A stretch of 64,000 nt of DNA from Pochonia chlamydosporia 170 (GCF_001653235.2 NC_035790.1:3658001-3722000), one strand, 5' to 3'. Positions 44,025-57,000 are shown, counted from the first letter of the stretch. Numbers and translations are program-made. The notes: generated by a model not told the origin, from the letters alone.

Positions 44025-47000
44025 GATGAACGGGCTCCGGAGACGGAGAGAAGAAAAGTTGTAATGGAAGACTCTCAACAGGCAAACTCCAAGAGTCTTG
44101 TCCTTGATGTGATCAACATGCAAGTTTGTTGCACGAGCGAAGAGAGACTTCTTTATATAGGCAAGGGGACTTGAGCGGCTCCAGAATAATAATAGAAACT
44201 GTGACTGGTTGAGACTCTTCTGCAAACAATAGAAAGGCTAGGCCATCCTCCTGCATATCGTCGGGGGAGGTTTTGCCGTTTACGCTCCGGACTAAACAAG
44301 TTCGGTAGACAATTTGCTTCTTGGTGTGAAACACCCCCAGCCTCATTCAGCCTTCTACCTGAACCTACACCTCCATTGGATGTTATCATGTAATGGCAAG
44401 GTCTTCGGAAAGCGGAATTGACAGGGCCTGGAACACAAAAGTCGCAACTTCATTGTGTTGGGTATCCTGGCAACTGAGGGAAATCTGAGCCTTTGGGCCG
44501 TAGGATGAAAGCCCAAGTACCGACACTAAAGCAATTAGCATTCAGCTGAAGTGAATAGATTTGCAAATAATGTACCTATCAGGGTTTAGAACAGGACCGG
44601 TAGAAGAGCAAAAAGGGACATCAGACGCCACAGCAATATTTCCACACCCCTTCGTTATGCAAGTGTACAAACTACTGTCTGGCAAGCGGCCGCCATGGCC
44701 TCCCCGAAGCAGCGAATGGATCGTCATAGATTTGGGTTTTAATTTCCTGTGCAGAACCAAAAGAAACTGGGGAGTTCGTATTTGGTCTTGAATGCAATGC
44801 GCACAATGAGTGACCAATTGTATCTGTCGCGCCTCATACGACCAAAGCAAGCTCAACACCAAGCTCAAGCCTACGAAATCCGGGACAGTATAACAACATC
44901 TGCTTGTCTTTCATTTCCACAAATGCAACAGAAGGAGTGCAAATACCGCAACTTGGACTCTCAACTATTAGCTGCATACAGAGGCAATTGTTAAGCGGGG
45001 AGATCGACAGCCGCACAATCAATGCATTGTTTAGAGCTGTGCCAAGTTCCAGCTCAAGACGGGATCGACTAGCCCGGAAATACGTGGTAAGCTTCTCCAA
45101 GAAGCATCAAGTAGCGGCCGACTTAACAAAGACGGGCAGGTTATTGAACCTTGTTGGCAGAGACGTGGCGATTAAGTGTAAATCATGCTCAATACGAACG
45201 TTTCTGCGTCAACCGTCTGTCTGGTAAAGGTCGCCGAGTCTCCGAAAAGTCAGTTTCGGTCCCTCGCGCGATGTTGCGGTGACTCGACTCCAGTCTCGAT
45301 GGCGATGCGATCCTTGCATGAGGCGCCCCGTGTTTAATCCCGGTTTACCGGCAGTTTTTCAGCCCTCTGGCCTTTTACCCGGAGCTGATTCGATGAACAA
45401 GGCCCCAGGCGGCAGGAAGTCGAGTTGACTGGGCCGAGTTGGATGACTTCAGGGGAGAGACACACGCAGATCCGCATCGGTGAGCCGTGACTGGAACAAG
45501 TCGATCCATGTCTAACCATGTCTGAGGCTGACCAACAACAACTCAGTGGCTACGAATCAGGACTTGCCATGCCAGCCCCCAAGCCAGCCACCGTTGTCTT
45601 TCAGGTGAGTGCCTGAACGTCCGGCTGTATTGTTTTTCTTTTGGCACAAATTGGGCGGCGGGGTTTGTCCAAAGAGAAGTCGAGTCGAAGCGGGAAAACT
45701 GAGGAGTTTGGCCATGGTGGTTGGGAGGCTTGACCTTTGTCCATTCAATGCACGTCGAGTGGGAACAAAATAATGCAAGGTGAGTTGTTCCTTACTGTAC
45801 TTACTTATTAATAGACAATGCTTGCATTGAAGACGTTATTCCCAGCCTGCCCCCTCGGTTATGTATGAGCCTCCCATCTCCCAGCCGATGTTTTCGGATT
45901 CGATGCCTTCTGCGACTCCGATCATGGGACTTCCTTCAGCCCAGTTCTCGTTCCTGACGCAGAGCTGGGCCATCCAAGCCATCAACCCATTGTTTACCCC
46001 AGTGGCGCTATCTGTGGCCCAAGCCCAAAAAGTATTTTGCTGCATCATGGTTTCCTGTTTGGCTGGAGAAAGCTCAGCACTAGCAAACACGAGTAGAGCT
46101 AGTGAAAGGGGCAACGCCCCGTTGCTTCTTTGGCCACATCAGGAGAAGGGAGGAAGTCTATTACACTATAACATGAAATTATGACACCTAACCACCAACT
46201 ACAGCACAGCTATCAAGCCTCGGGCGCTGCAGCAGCCTTGTTCTGCCCGGTCGGGGATGCTTTGCCTCGCGACCTTCAGGGCGCCGCCGCTGGACCCAAA
46301 TGGCAACCGAGCGAAGTGCTGAGGCGTTTTTCATCAAGAACTAGATGAACGACGCCGACTTTTGCCTCGTTGTCATGGCCTGGAAGAATTGGCGGCTGAG
46401 TCTCTAGACCAAGGTTCTTCAACTCTGTGGCGCCTCCGCTGATGACTGGATTTAGATTTCACATTGGAAGGGTTTGCCTAGTTTGGAGACGAACTGATCA
46501 AGGAAAGCAATTTCCTCAATTCGCCAAGAGAGATAGCCGAGCCAAGAGATCTGGAAATTCAAGCAATGGCTGAAACAATGGCAATGGCAGACCCTTCCAA
46601 AATCGTTCGAACAACAGTCAATGGCTGGCGGATACCAAACTCCCAAGCTGTACACAGAACGCAACTTATATGCAAGACACTGAGCTCGGCCCTCGTTCGT
46701 GTTGAAGTGGATACAAGCCCGACTCTAATAGACACAAAGGTGGATGTAGCGGTAAACGGTGTGTCGTGCCTGACAAGAAGAAACAAACAAAGCCGGATGC
46801 CAATGAACCGAAGACGGTGGGCAAGGATGGAGGCCCAAAGACCATGTTGCCCGACTCAATTGCAGAAAACGCCTTTTCAATGGCCTGGGACCGGATTGGC
46901 AAATAATACAGGAGAACCGGCACACTAGCGACTTCCGAGAAGCTGAACCACACTGAGGTCGAAGCGTGCCCGGTGTGTCGATGATGCGAGCTGGCATAGT

Positions 47001-47853
47001 GGCGTTTGCTCTTATTCCACATCTGGACGTGTCTAAGCACGATGTTGGACACGCCAAACCTGCCAGCGCAGGCAATAATTCGGAAGTTAGTCCATGGGAT
47101 AGCTGGTACCTCCGCGTGAAGCCATCAGGATTAGGCAGACAATGTCCGGACAGGGCCGTGTTGCCAATAGAGTCAAGGTCTGTGGTCCTGCTAAACTATT
47201 CGGTGACGTAAAAATCAAGCTTGTTTTGGGGGACGTGGAGTAGTGGGCAGCTGTGCCGGACTAGACAAAGTTGGACGTTGACATAGAATCAATAATGCCA
47301 TGGAGCTGAGTCCGTTTGATTTCCACCAACGGAAGATCCAATAACACTGTCACAAACACACACGCTATGGGAAAAGCATCAACAAACACGCCATGATAGA
47401 TTGGCCAGTGCTCTAGTGAAATCGCGGAGAGCACACACTGCTACGTTGGAAAGTTGACCCCGTGGATCATTTGCCAGCCATAACTCGCCCAGCAATAAGT
47501 ACAATTGGGCTCGGAGGTGAGCCACAGACTGGAGAGTTTGCTCCAAGGACGGTATGGCTGGCTATAAATAGTGCCTTTGTCGGATAGAGTTTGAGTATTT
47601 TGCCATATTCTGATTGGTTATTCAGGAACGCCTTCTGCCAAGTTTCTTGACATCAACAGAGCACAGAGATGTACATCACCCCAGCTTTCTTCGTAAAACC
47701 AATTTCTCTTATTCAGATTTACTTAGCTTGAATAGGGGCTTGACTAGACTCTACCATTGTTGACATTGATGTTGATAGATTCGGGTTACCGCAGCTGACA
47801 TGGTTGGCAATATCAATACATTCAACCCTTACGTCCCACGCCTTTGAAATCAC
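44025..47853. other. Long intergenic region with decayed coding-like fragments
   Basis: The first about 200 bp upstream of ATG 44024 include CTTTATATAGG (about 44150), a TATA-like box for the minus-strand repeat protein gene. Beyond that, ORFs at 45836-46114 (minus) and 46566-46928 (plus) were examined. The first has a hydrophobic start but an atypical rest; the second changes frame soon after and shows scattered stops. Neither shows a family signature. Probably decayed sequence. Confidence 0.4.
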
Positions 47854-50800
47854 TCACTTTCCATACATGGTAAACACTGAAGGCGGTTCTCTCCAAGTCT
47901 CGCCATATGACTGATACTCATTATACAGCCTGAAAAGTCAATTGTTAGCCTTGACTAGCCGTGTTGCTTGAAGTATTTACTTACCCGAACGCTTTTGGAC
48001 CGGCCGCCTTGAGGCCGGCCTTTGTCATCCACAACGGATGCGCCGGCATGGCAATCACACCGACGCGGAGGCTATACCGCAGTTCGTGCGTGGCCAAGGC
48101 CGTGCCGGTATGCAGGTCAATGACGGTGATGAGATCCGGCGTTATGCATAGCATCTCTGGTTCCTCCCGCCCAGACGGGTCCCGTAGTTGCGCACTGAAA
48201 AACTCATTCTGCAGCATGTTAGAATAGCAAAGTAGATATAAACGATAATACTGACCTGGTAACTGAGCACAAGTGGTCTCGTATCAGAAGACTGAACCTC
48301 GTGGTCCTCGTCTTCATCGTTGAACGGCTCCAACGTGGCAGTTCCGATGGTCCAGCCCCCTTTGATCTCTCTCCGAACATCAATCACCTTGCCTGTGTAC
48401 AACAGCTTTGCACCTGGAACAACATCGAGCTGTGGAGTAGAGCGGTGTTAGTAAATGCCCGAAGTTTAAAGTCAAGAGGATACACACCAATGCAGGAACC
48501 ACATCCTCCTTTCGCTTTCGAGCCATGAAAATTGCCCTGCCAATGAACCACGCCGTAGATAGCCCCCCGAGGCAGCAATACTGCTCGATCGTGTTCTTTG
48601 GCAGCGGCGCCATCGACATGGCGACATATAGTCCGAGTTCCACAGAGACCGTTCGGGCGATCGATTCGAGTCTGTGGCTGTCCTCTACACTTGCAATGAT
48701 TTGCACATTTCCTCGCGCATCGGATAAGACGGCCGGAGTTGGGCTTGCTTGGCCGTACACATACGGGAGCGCCATGTCGACTTTGGGGAACGCCCTGCCC
48801 ATGGTGTCTGCATCGACGATGGGTAGATCCATGATGGCGGCAGAGGCAAGTGGCCGCATGCCATTGGATCCTCCGATTTCCGCAGCCATGACGGCGTCAC
48901 AGCCATCGATGCCGAGGAACCGTGACAGAGTATGAGTCGCCTCACTTAGCTCGTCGTCTCCCATGAGCCGTTCATTTGAGACTGACGGAGCACCGACGCA
49001 GGCAATCATGGCGACCTTGCTATCCGGGGAGAGAGAGGAAGCGTCGATGATGCGCATTCGCTTCTCTGGAAGCGAACGAAGCATTTCATGCGAGTGTATT
49101 AGAGCAGAGTAGACGGATCCGCCGCCGCCGGTGCCCAGAATGCCACAGCCCTCGGCTATGAACTCGAGGTCAATATCAGACACAAACCATTCTCCAGTTG
49201 CCTTATTGACTTCCGGGGTGTAGTTTTCCAAGTCTCGGCTCAAAATTGGCTCGTCTGATGCGTAGTGTTTGAGCTCTTTGTGAATATGTGGGCACTTCAC
49301 CGTATCAGAGTCGCCGTTCGCGAGCCTAACCGGACCGTTATTAAGTGATTCCTTGCATAACGCCCACTGCATCTCCCCAGTCTAAATGCCAAATTAGTAA
49401 CAGCATGGAAACGGAAGTCTACAGTTCCACTCACGGCCTTGACAACCGCCCGGACGGCGTTATTCGTGACGTACTGCAGGGGAATCAAGTCTAGCTCCAT
49501 TACTTTGACTGATCCTTCCACAGCACCATTACGGTAGGCTAGGCTCACAGCCTCAGCCTTTAATTCCTTTACTATTTCATCGTGGGATCTGCCGTTCGGT
49601 ATGATAATCCTGTCGACCTCACCGGAAACCTGTCAAACGTTAACTCCAACATCCCGATTGGGAACCACCAAAGGGGTCTGTACCTTTGCGATTGCTGCAC
49701 CAACAGCATTTGCCACCTTGTAGAATGGAGGTCTAATGCACTTCTTAACATTCCTGAGTTGCTCAGTCTGGATAATGGACCCTCCGCCAACGAGAAGGAG
49801 AATGACATCAGCATCCGACGTCTTCATGGTATCAATTGACTTTTCTAGCATTGCTGTGATTCGCTTGGACGCTCCTCGAACTACTTCAGGGGCTACATCT
49901 GGGTTCCAGGAAGGTAGGCCATCTTCGTGAATTCCCACGGCTGTAGCAACATCTGTAGCCGTCAATGTTGAACCACCGAAGCAGCGAGCCTCGTCTTGCA
50001 ACCGATGGCCAACCGAAATTGGGCCGACTGAGATGCGGCCCTCTTCGTCAGATTCAACGAGAGAACCCCCTCCGAGGCCAATGCTCACGACTTCCGGCAT
50101 GCTGAAAGCTGTGCGAACGCCGCCAATTTTCGCAGTGGCTGAGGCCTGTCGAGGAAATCCAGATGGTGAAAGGGCGGCGAAATCAGACGTTGTTCCTCCG
50201 ATATCAGCCATGATGATTTGGGATGACTGGAGATCGAACGGGGAGTCCTGGCGATGAATTCCGGCGACAAAGATAGCACCGGTCAACGAGTTCTGTCCGT
50301 TGTCAGCACTGTAACATTACCAGCTTAGAGATGAGGGTGGAAAAGACTCACCGTAGCACCAGAGGAGAAAGTCTTGATCGGTGTCCGCGCTGCAGCAGCG
50401 GCTTCTAGAATCGTTCCATCGTTTTGAGTTACGTACAGCGGGCAACGCAGACCGAGTTCTGCAATGGCCAATTGAAAATTACGGATAGTCTTACGGGCAA
50501 ATTTCAAGATACTTCCATTCAAGATGGCAGCATTTTCTCTCTCCACGAATCCGACTCTGCCAATGTCGCGAGAACAAACAACGTCAATGCCCGGAATTTC
50601 CCGCTGTAAAATGCGTCTGACTTTCTCTTCCTGTGGTTCGTCGGCAGTATCAAGAGGAGAGAAGACACCGACAACTACTACGGTGGAAATAGCTCGCTTC
50701 CGAATTTCTTCAGCATGAGTTATGACCTCATCTTCGTTGACTTGTCTGATTGTTCGTCCGTCAACTACAAAGCACTGTTAGCTTTGATAACCCGCAATGG

Positions 50801-51329
50801 AACGATGACGCGGCTACATACTTTCTAGGCCACCGTCAAGATACGCCGTGTACCCATCCAGCACTTGCCGCAAAGAGGATGGAAAATCAGCAAATGGCGG
50901 AACCTCTCTACCAAATGGTCCGCATAGGCGCAACACAGCTACGCGACTCAAGTTGTTCCTATCCGCCTGCACGACGGCGTTGATGAAATGCGTTGTTCCA
51001 ACGTTTACCGAAATGACATTGTCAGTGGGAACATTTGCATCGGCGATGACACGCTGGATAGCGTTTTGGATTCCAGTCGTCACATCTGGTGTTGTCTGAC
51101 ACTTGAAGCTTGATAGGATCTCAATGTCGTCGGAACTTGGCTGAGTTGAGGCTAGGCCGTTGGCCAATTCTCGGCGACAAGCCACAATGGCGTCGGTGTT
51201 GGTGCCACCTTTGCGAAAGAAGGGTTAATCTTTCAGGCAGAACTTGATATTGATAGGAAACGGGGGAGAAGTCGACGTACCAACATCAACACCAATTCTG
51301 TACAGTCTCTTTGCCGAAATAACAGTCAT
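47854..51329 (-). CDS. Hydantoinase/oxoprolinase (HyuA)-DUF917 fusion enzyme
   Basis: Predicted 1006-residue protein from nine exons: 51329-51281, 51208-50822, 50764-50352, 50292-49684, 49629-49435, 49381-48488, 48429-48256, 48208-47985 and 47929-47854; all junctions keep phase. The N-terminal half is a HyuA/oxoprolinase-A-type, actin-fold ATPase: start RIGVDVGGTNTDAIVA (residues about 11-26), VNVGTTHFINAVV, VGFVERENAAILNGSI, and the phosphate loop MADIGGTTSDFAALSPSG. From about residue 615 the C-terminal half is a DUF917 domain (WFVSDIDLEFIAEGCGILGTGGGGS, IDGCDAVMAAEIGGSNGMRP, PIVDADTMGRAFP). Related bacterial enzymes hydrolyse cyclic amides such as hydantoins or 5-oxoproline with ATP, in the cytosol; no HyuB half is present. 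It is divergent from an NCS1 permease and near a Zn2Cys6 factor, suggesting uptake and catabolism of a cyclic N-compound. Exact substrate unknown. Confidence 0.9.
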
Positions 51330-51854
51330 CTTGGAGAATGCGCAATTTCACTCAACCTGAACAGTCAGCGGAAAGTTGAGGCATCACCTCGAAGCCAAGG
51401 ACCCCCAGCATCTTTTATCAGTAACATCGAATTCTCCATCGAGACCCGGGCATTCGGACTTTGGCTGGCAGGAAAAGGTAACTTGTTGGGGTATCGCATG
51501 TTATGTCCGATCTGGAAACGTCGGATGCAGAATGGGCTCGCTTCACCAGGGGTCGTTCGGACTGTCACGTTGCTGATTGGTGGACGCGGAAGTCAATTCT
51601 CAACATGGCCCCTGTTCATCCCCAGATTCCCCCACACATCAGTGCGTCAGTCAAATATTGAAGATAATGGAGATATTCCTGTATCGGTGACTTTTTATTA
51701 CTTCCCCATCCTCGGAGACTACGATAAGCAATGCTCGCCCCACGATTTAATCACGACGAAATCCACCTTGCTTCAAGGATGGGGCAAGCTGCCTTTTCAT
51801 GACAGTCTCATCGTTTCCTTCGAGTTACAACGTCTTCATCGCCAAGTTGTCGAG
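51330..51854. promoter_or_regulatory. Divergent promoter between hydantoinase and NCS1 permease
   Basis: 525-bp intergenic region serving both genes. It carries four TCGGA elements within 108 bp: 51454-51458, 51506-51510 (as TCCGA), 51521-51525 and 51557-51561. The middle two make an inverted pair spaced by 10 bp. Zn2Cys6 factors bind CGG triplets in pairs, and such a factor is encoded at 54695-57000. The longer open frame upstream of the permease start is not a family match. Confidence 0.5.
51506..51525. promoter_or_regulatory. Candidate Zn2Cys6 operator (inverted TCCGA-N10-TCGGA)
   Basis: TCCGATCTGGAAACGTCGGA: perfect 5-bp inverted half-sites around a 10-bp spacer, i.e. CCG-N12-CGG. TTCGGACT flanks it at 51453-51460 and 51556-51563. 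Binding by the neighbouring factor is inferred only. Confidence 0.45.
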
Positions 51855-53768
51855 ATGCATTCCACCATGTCGTCGCTCCTCAGGAAGCTCGAGGTCCCGC
51901 ACCCTGAGAATATGCCGCGGCCAACAGCTCTACTGAACCATGATGTCAAGCCTATTGAGAAGGAAAGGAGAGTCTGGGGTATGGCGAACGTTCAAGTTGT
52001 TCGGTGCTTTCTGCTAACATTGTGCTGAGGCTGGCCTGCTTTCATCGCTCTGTGGTCGACCGTCGCTTTCAACATGTCCAACTTTCAGCTTGTGAGTTTT
52101 TGCACCGTGACTACCTAGTCCAAGCTGTCCACTCGCACAATGCTAAACATTGAACCGGATGATAGGGTTCCAGCATGCTTGCACTGGGTCTCAACTGGTG
52201 GCAAGCCTTCTTGACCATGCTATTTGGCCACCTTTTAGGCGCAGTGCTCATCGTCTTCGTCAGCGTGCCAGGCCTTTACTACCGCATTTCATTCCCCGTT
52301 GCCACAAGAATCGCCTGGGGATACTGCGGCTCAATTTTCGTCGTTCTCAACCGCATCGTTCTATCAATAGTATGGTGCGGCGTGCAATCGTGGCAGGGCG
52401 GCTTAATGGCCTACGTTTGCCTTCGAGCCATATGGCCCAGCATCGACAACATCAAAAATACCATCCCATCCAGCACAGGCATGACTCTGCCGCAGTTTAT
52501 CGGGTTTATAGTCTTCTTCATCATTCAGTTCCCCTTTCTATTCCTCTCACCTCGACCGTTAAAATATCTCGTCTACGTCGGAAGCGTTGGGGGCTTTTTG
52601 GCGCAGCTGGTTCTGTGCATCTGGGCCTGCGCTACCATGGGCTCTGGCGGGTTTGGAAGCGTCTTGCAGCCAAACAAGGCAGCACTCCCTGGCTCTCAGC
52701 TAGGATGGATGTGTGTGTACTCCATTACCGCAACAATGTCGAGTATCACAAGCGGTACGGTCAGCGTTTGCGATTATGCCCGGTTCGCCAAGCAGCCGTC
52801 CTCGGGTATCTGGTCCCAGCTTCTTGGCTTCTTCCCTGGTTGGCTGTCCAACGTTTTCGGCACCCTAACCATCGCAGCGACGCAAAGACGTTATGGTTCA
52901 GAGCTGTGGAGCGTTGCCTCACTGCTCATCGCTGTTCAGGATGCTAACCCCGACTCCAAGACTCGGACTGCCGTTGTCTTTGCCGCGCTTCCTTTTGCGC
53001 TGTCGCAAATCTCTCTCAACATCATTGGAAATACCTTTTCTGGTGGAACTGATATGGCTTCTCTGGTACCCAAGTACATCAACATCCGCCGTGGTCAAAT
53101 TGCTACTGCGCTCCTAGGTCTAGTTATCAACCCGTGGTACCTCTTGAGCGGCGCCGTCATTTTCATCTCCGTCATGTCGGCATACACTGTCTTCCTCCAG
53201 CCGTTCTTGGGGATTATAGTTGCCCATTACTTTATCGTACAGAAATGTCGAATCAAAGTATCAGATCTGTACTGCTTTGGATCTCGTTCCATCTACTGGT
53301 ACACTGCTGGTGTGAATTGGCGCTCAATCGTTGCCGTAAGTAAACATATACGCGTCTTTCTTGGGTCAATGTAACCTGACATCTTGACAGTGGACTTGCG
53401 GCGCCGCGCCTCACATCCCCGGCTTCCTTACAACAGTGCGGCCGTCGATTCAAGTCCCATTGGGAGCTTCGCACTTGTATTATCTTTCGTCTTTTACTGG
53501 ATTTCTGATCCGTAAGTATCCCCGACCTACTGGTAGCGTGAGACTTGCTGACCGTGCCGTCTTTCTAGCTTTTGCTCTGACTATTATTTTGCACCTGGTG
53601 TTCCCTGTGGCGTCACAAACGGCATACACGTCGTCGGGTACCATGGACCAGTCTATACAAGAGCTTGAAGACTATATTGATCGACTTGATGTAGATTTTG
53701 GACTCATTCAAGGCGTGGCATCTCCAGCAGCAGAAAAGCTTGAGGATGCTTTTGACGGAGAGAAATAG
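51855..53768 (+). CDS. NCS1-family nucleobase/hydantoin-type permease
   Basis: Predicted 558-residue plasma-membrane transporter from exons 51855-51978, 52030-52091, 52166-53335, 53391-53511 and 53569-53768, all in phase. It shows the NCS1 pattern: N-terminal WGWPAFIALWSTVAFNMSNFQLGSSMLALGLNWWQAF (across two introns), RIAWGYCGSIFVVLNRIVLSIVWCGVQSWQGG in TM3, SITSGTVSVCDYARFAK with the family's Asn/Asp-rich helix, and VPKYINIRRG in the late loop. About 12 membrane spans, then a cytoplasmic tail with an acidic coiled stretch (SIQELEDYIDRLDVDFG). NCS1 proteins import uracil, allantoin, cytosine, purines, thiamine or hydantoins with H+ or Na+. With a hydantoinase across the promoter, a hydantoin or similar ureide is the natural guess. 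ATG 51855 is arbitrary between two nearby ATGs (51855, 51867). Confidence 0.92.
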
Positions 53769-54694
53769 GACCGACGGGGTTCGAATGCGGATCGAGGCAT
53801 CGAATAGTCCTGTCACTGCAGTTTAGTTTCTAAATGGATTTGTTACGTCACCGAGTACATTTTGTCCGATAGTTGTGGTGAGACTTTCTGCCATGCTCAT
53901 TCTATCCCTCGTGGCCCGTCTCCGACGGTGCATTCTTGCTGGGAGTGTACTGCCTTGGTTGGCAACTCGTCCTTCACCACTCTGTCGGCTAATCGCGGTT
54001 CTATCCATTGGACGAGGTGGAATTGGGTTGTGAGTAAATTGCCTCCAGGCGCATTGACTTATCAGATACGGTATACGTTGTAAACCGAAACATTGAAGGC
54101 GTTTCCCCCATTTCCTGACATGTTGGATATCTCTGATAGGGTAACATTACCCGACGATATTGGTCTTGTTCTGTTCTCACCAATTAACTTACATTGACAC
54201 CGGTCTTGGTGGAGAAGTATTGAGTGAAAGAAAAGCGGAGCAATATCCTAAATCCACCAACGGCGTTTCGCCTTCTCCGACATCGCATCGCGCTATTGGT
54301 GTGTCTAACTGGAACTAGCCAAAGGGCACCCTGTATTTAGCAAGAAGTCACCTGAAGGCAGCACCCAAAGCTGATCGATGGTTATGTTGGTGTGCCGGTC
54401 TGTCGGGTCAACACTGAACACCAGACTATTGTTAGAATGCACCAGACGCCTGCATTGGGTCACGGCAAGTACCTCGTACATATGCACCATTATTCAACGG
54501 CAACGGCCTCGTCCTGCATTGCCGAACCCGCAAATTTGTGACCTGTTGTCCGCAAAGAACCCCGGGCCCTGGGACCGACAATCTGGAACCGACAACCTGG
54601 AACCTTTACCGTTCCACGGTCGTCTGCTAAGTGCCGGGGTAAGTTGGTTTCGTGAACAGGTGCCTACTGGATCTGGCTGCGTTGCATCACCACG
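53769..54694. other. Intergenic, promoter of Zn2Cys6 gene
   Basis: No gene. TCCGA elements occur at about 53917 and 54277, like those in the hydantoinase promoter. A short tandem duplication (GACCGACAATCTGGAACCGACAACCTGG) lies at about 54571-54598. Confidence 0.4.
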
Positions 54695-57000
54695 ATGCCT
54701 TCAAAACGACCATCTGGACCGCGGCAACAAGGTCAACCTCCGCAGCGACAGCGCAGAACCCTCAGCTGTCTCCCATGCAGGATTTACAAACTCCGGTGCG
54801 ACCGCTCGGTTCCCTGCCGAACATGTTCACGTTACGGCCGTGAGGACCGTTGCCGCCAGAACCCTCCCCCAGCCAACGTATTGACGAGGCAAGCCAGTCA
54901 TCAGAATACCGACGTTCCTGTTAGACCAGATATACGCCTAACTCCCTCGGAATCTCCCATCTCACATCAATTTTCCGACACCCTGGTGACAGAAGCCGCA
55001 GATATCACGGGCTCTACACCTGTTCTACCGCCTTTGAATCATCCACAAGCAAACAGATTGGAAGTAGCAAATGTTCCAGAGTCAGATAGCCACAATCATG
55101 GCCACGTTCCAGAAACTCCCAGCAGTCTTGCCGTCTCATCAGCGCCATCATGGCAGACCTCAGCACGCGAAACTGTTGCCTCGGCCGTGGCCATGCGGTC
55201 CCAAAACTTGCCAAACCATACCTTACTAGATGAACCGGCAGCCTATTGGAAACGATATCTCGTTGACATTCTTCCATCGCAAAACCAATGCGACATGTTC
55301 GTGGCATACTTCTTTGAGAACATCAACTGGACCTATCAGGCGATACATGCACCGTCATTCCGCGCTGAATATGCGGCCTTTTGGACCACCCCCGTCGATG
55401 ACATTGATCTCATTTGGCTGTCTCTCCTGTATATGATCCTATGCCTAGGAGCGTTTTTCATACCCTCTCAGGTAGCCGAGGTTGGTGCCTTTGAAGCTGC
55501 AGACCTTACGTTACTGCATCGACGTTGGTACTCTGCCTCGCGACAAGCCCTTCACTACGGGGGTCATGACGCCCGTCCGACAGTAACCCAACTTCAGGTT
55601 TTCCTAATATCACAGACGTACTGGTATAGTACAAAAACTATAGAGAGCCTCAACTCGTAAGTTTGGACCCGTCAAACTGTCGCCCCGGACGTCCACTATC
55701 TGTGCTTCATGCTGCCGTGGAACTCACTAACGCTCCATCAGACATATGGCTCAGGCAGTTCGCAATGCGCAAGCACTCGGTCTCGATGAGCCATCGCCGC
55801 CGTCAATGAACCCCCTCCAAAGGGAAATGCGCCATCGCATATGGTGGGATATTGTGTCCTCCGACACGTGAGCTTTCTCCACCACCTCCTGCAACAACTT
55901 CACCAGCGAGCTGGACACTAACTCGTCATAGCTTTCAATCTGTCTGCCTTGGCCGTCCTCCCCTTTTACAAGCACACCTATCATCTGTTCCATTCCCTTC
56001 CAACTGCAGAGATGAAGACATAACAGCTTCCCACGTCCATGTCAGGCCATTGCAAGAGCCCACCGAAATGTCAATTCACCATGTCCGTGCCGTAATCTTC
56101 AAAATCCTCAACAAGCTATACATCAACAATGGTGCAAATCTATCATCCTACGAATTTGTCGCAGGTATCGACTCTGAAATATCCGCCGTCATGGACACAT
56201 TACCATGGTATCTGCGCGAGGACCCAACCGTTGTAAGCCAACGACTATCCACACGGTTGGCCACCCTCGTCAATTGGATGCGTCACATCCTTCACAACTG
56301 CATCTGCGTCCAGAGAATCCGCATGTATCGACCGTTTCTCAATCCCCGTGTCGGGGATGCCTGGCAGAGATGTATGGAAGCCAGCGAGTCCGCGCTCTCT
56401 GTGTACAAGTGTGTCCGCAACCAAGACGTCACTCGTTTCAAACGCTCTCAAAAGATGTACATCCATGCCTATCAGACCTTCTCGGCGGCTGTATCTCTCT
56501 CCGTATTTTTACTCGTCGAGATGCCGCCAAACGTCCAATCCATCAAGGCCGATATTGAGATGGTGATTGAAGATTTGCACTTTCACAGCTCGAGTGCCGG
56601 CGATCTGCGCCGAATTCCCTTAATTTCCGACGGCTGGAATGTCATCCGTCGAATCTTGGCTCTTTACGATATCAGACGGAATCATATGCAGAAGCCACGC
56701 GACACTGGAGCATTGGGAAGTTCTAAGGAGCCAGATGATGCTCCTACAGCACTTGTCCCGGCCATATCGTCCGTTTTTGGTGGCGAATCATCAGCTTATC
56801 GGTACTTGGAAAGGTGCGCTATCGACTACATCGTCACCGGTTCTGCTGAAAATTCGGCTGGGAGAACTGGCTCGGCGACAAATCTTGGTACCAGTCTGGG
56901 GTTAGACGGGCTGGGTGACCTTGCGCCTTTGAGCCAGTGGGGAGATGCTTGGTGGCCTGATATAGACTTGATATTGGCCATTAATACTGATGTCATGTAG
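54695..57000 (+). CDS. Zn2Cys6 transcription factor, likely regulator of hydantoinase/permease pair
   Basis: Predicted 718-residue nuclear regulator. Exons: 54695-55656, 55742-55867 and 55932-57000, phase-consistent. The DNA-binding Zn2Cys6 cluster lies at residues 25-53 (C-x2-C-x6-C-x5-C-x2-C-x8-C; LSCLPCRIYKLRCDRSVPC), preceded by a basic, Gln-rich arm. A disordered Ser/Pro-rich linker runs to about residue 180. The fungal_trans domain follows: YFFENINWTYQAIHAPSF, QTYWYSTKTIESLNS, then HMAQAVRNAQALGLDEPS and MRHRIWWDIVSSDTFQSVCLGRP. The sequence after exon 3 is open to the end (WWPDIDLILAINTDVM). It sits about 0.9 kb downstream of the permease on the same strand, so a pathway-specific activator is likely (inference). 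Confidence 0.9.

Noticed and set aside
46566..47211. Open frames at 46.5-47.2 kb as a gene
   Set aside because: Frames change, no splice signals join them, and no family motif was found.
51483..51854. Upstream extension of the permease reading frame
   Set aside because: The extension is unlike any NCS1 N-terminus, overlaps the likely promoter and contains the TCGGA elements.
53770..53800. GGTTCGAAT box after the permease stop
   Set aside because: No partner arms; chance match.
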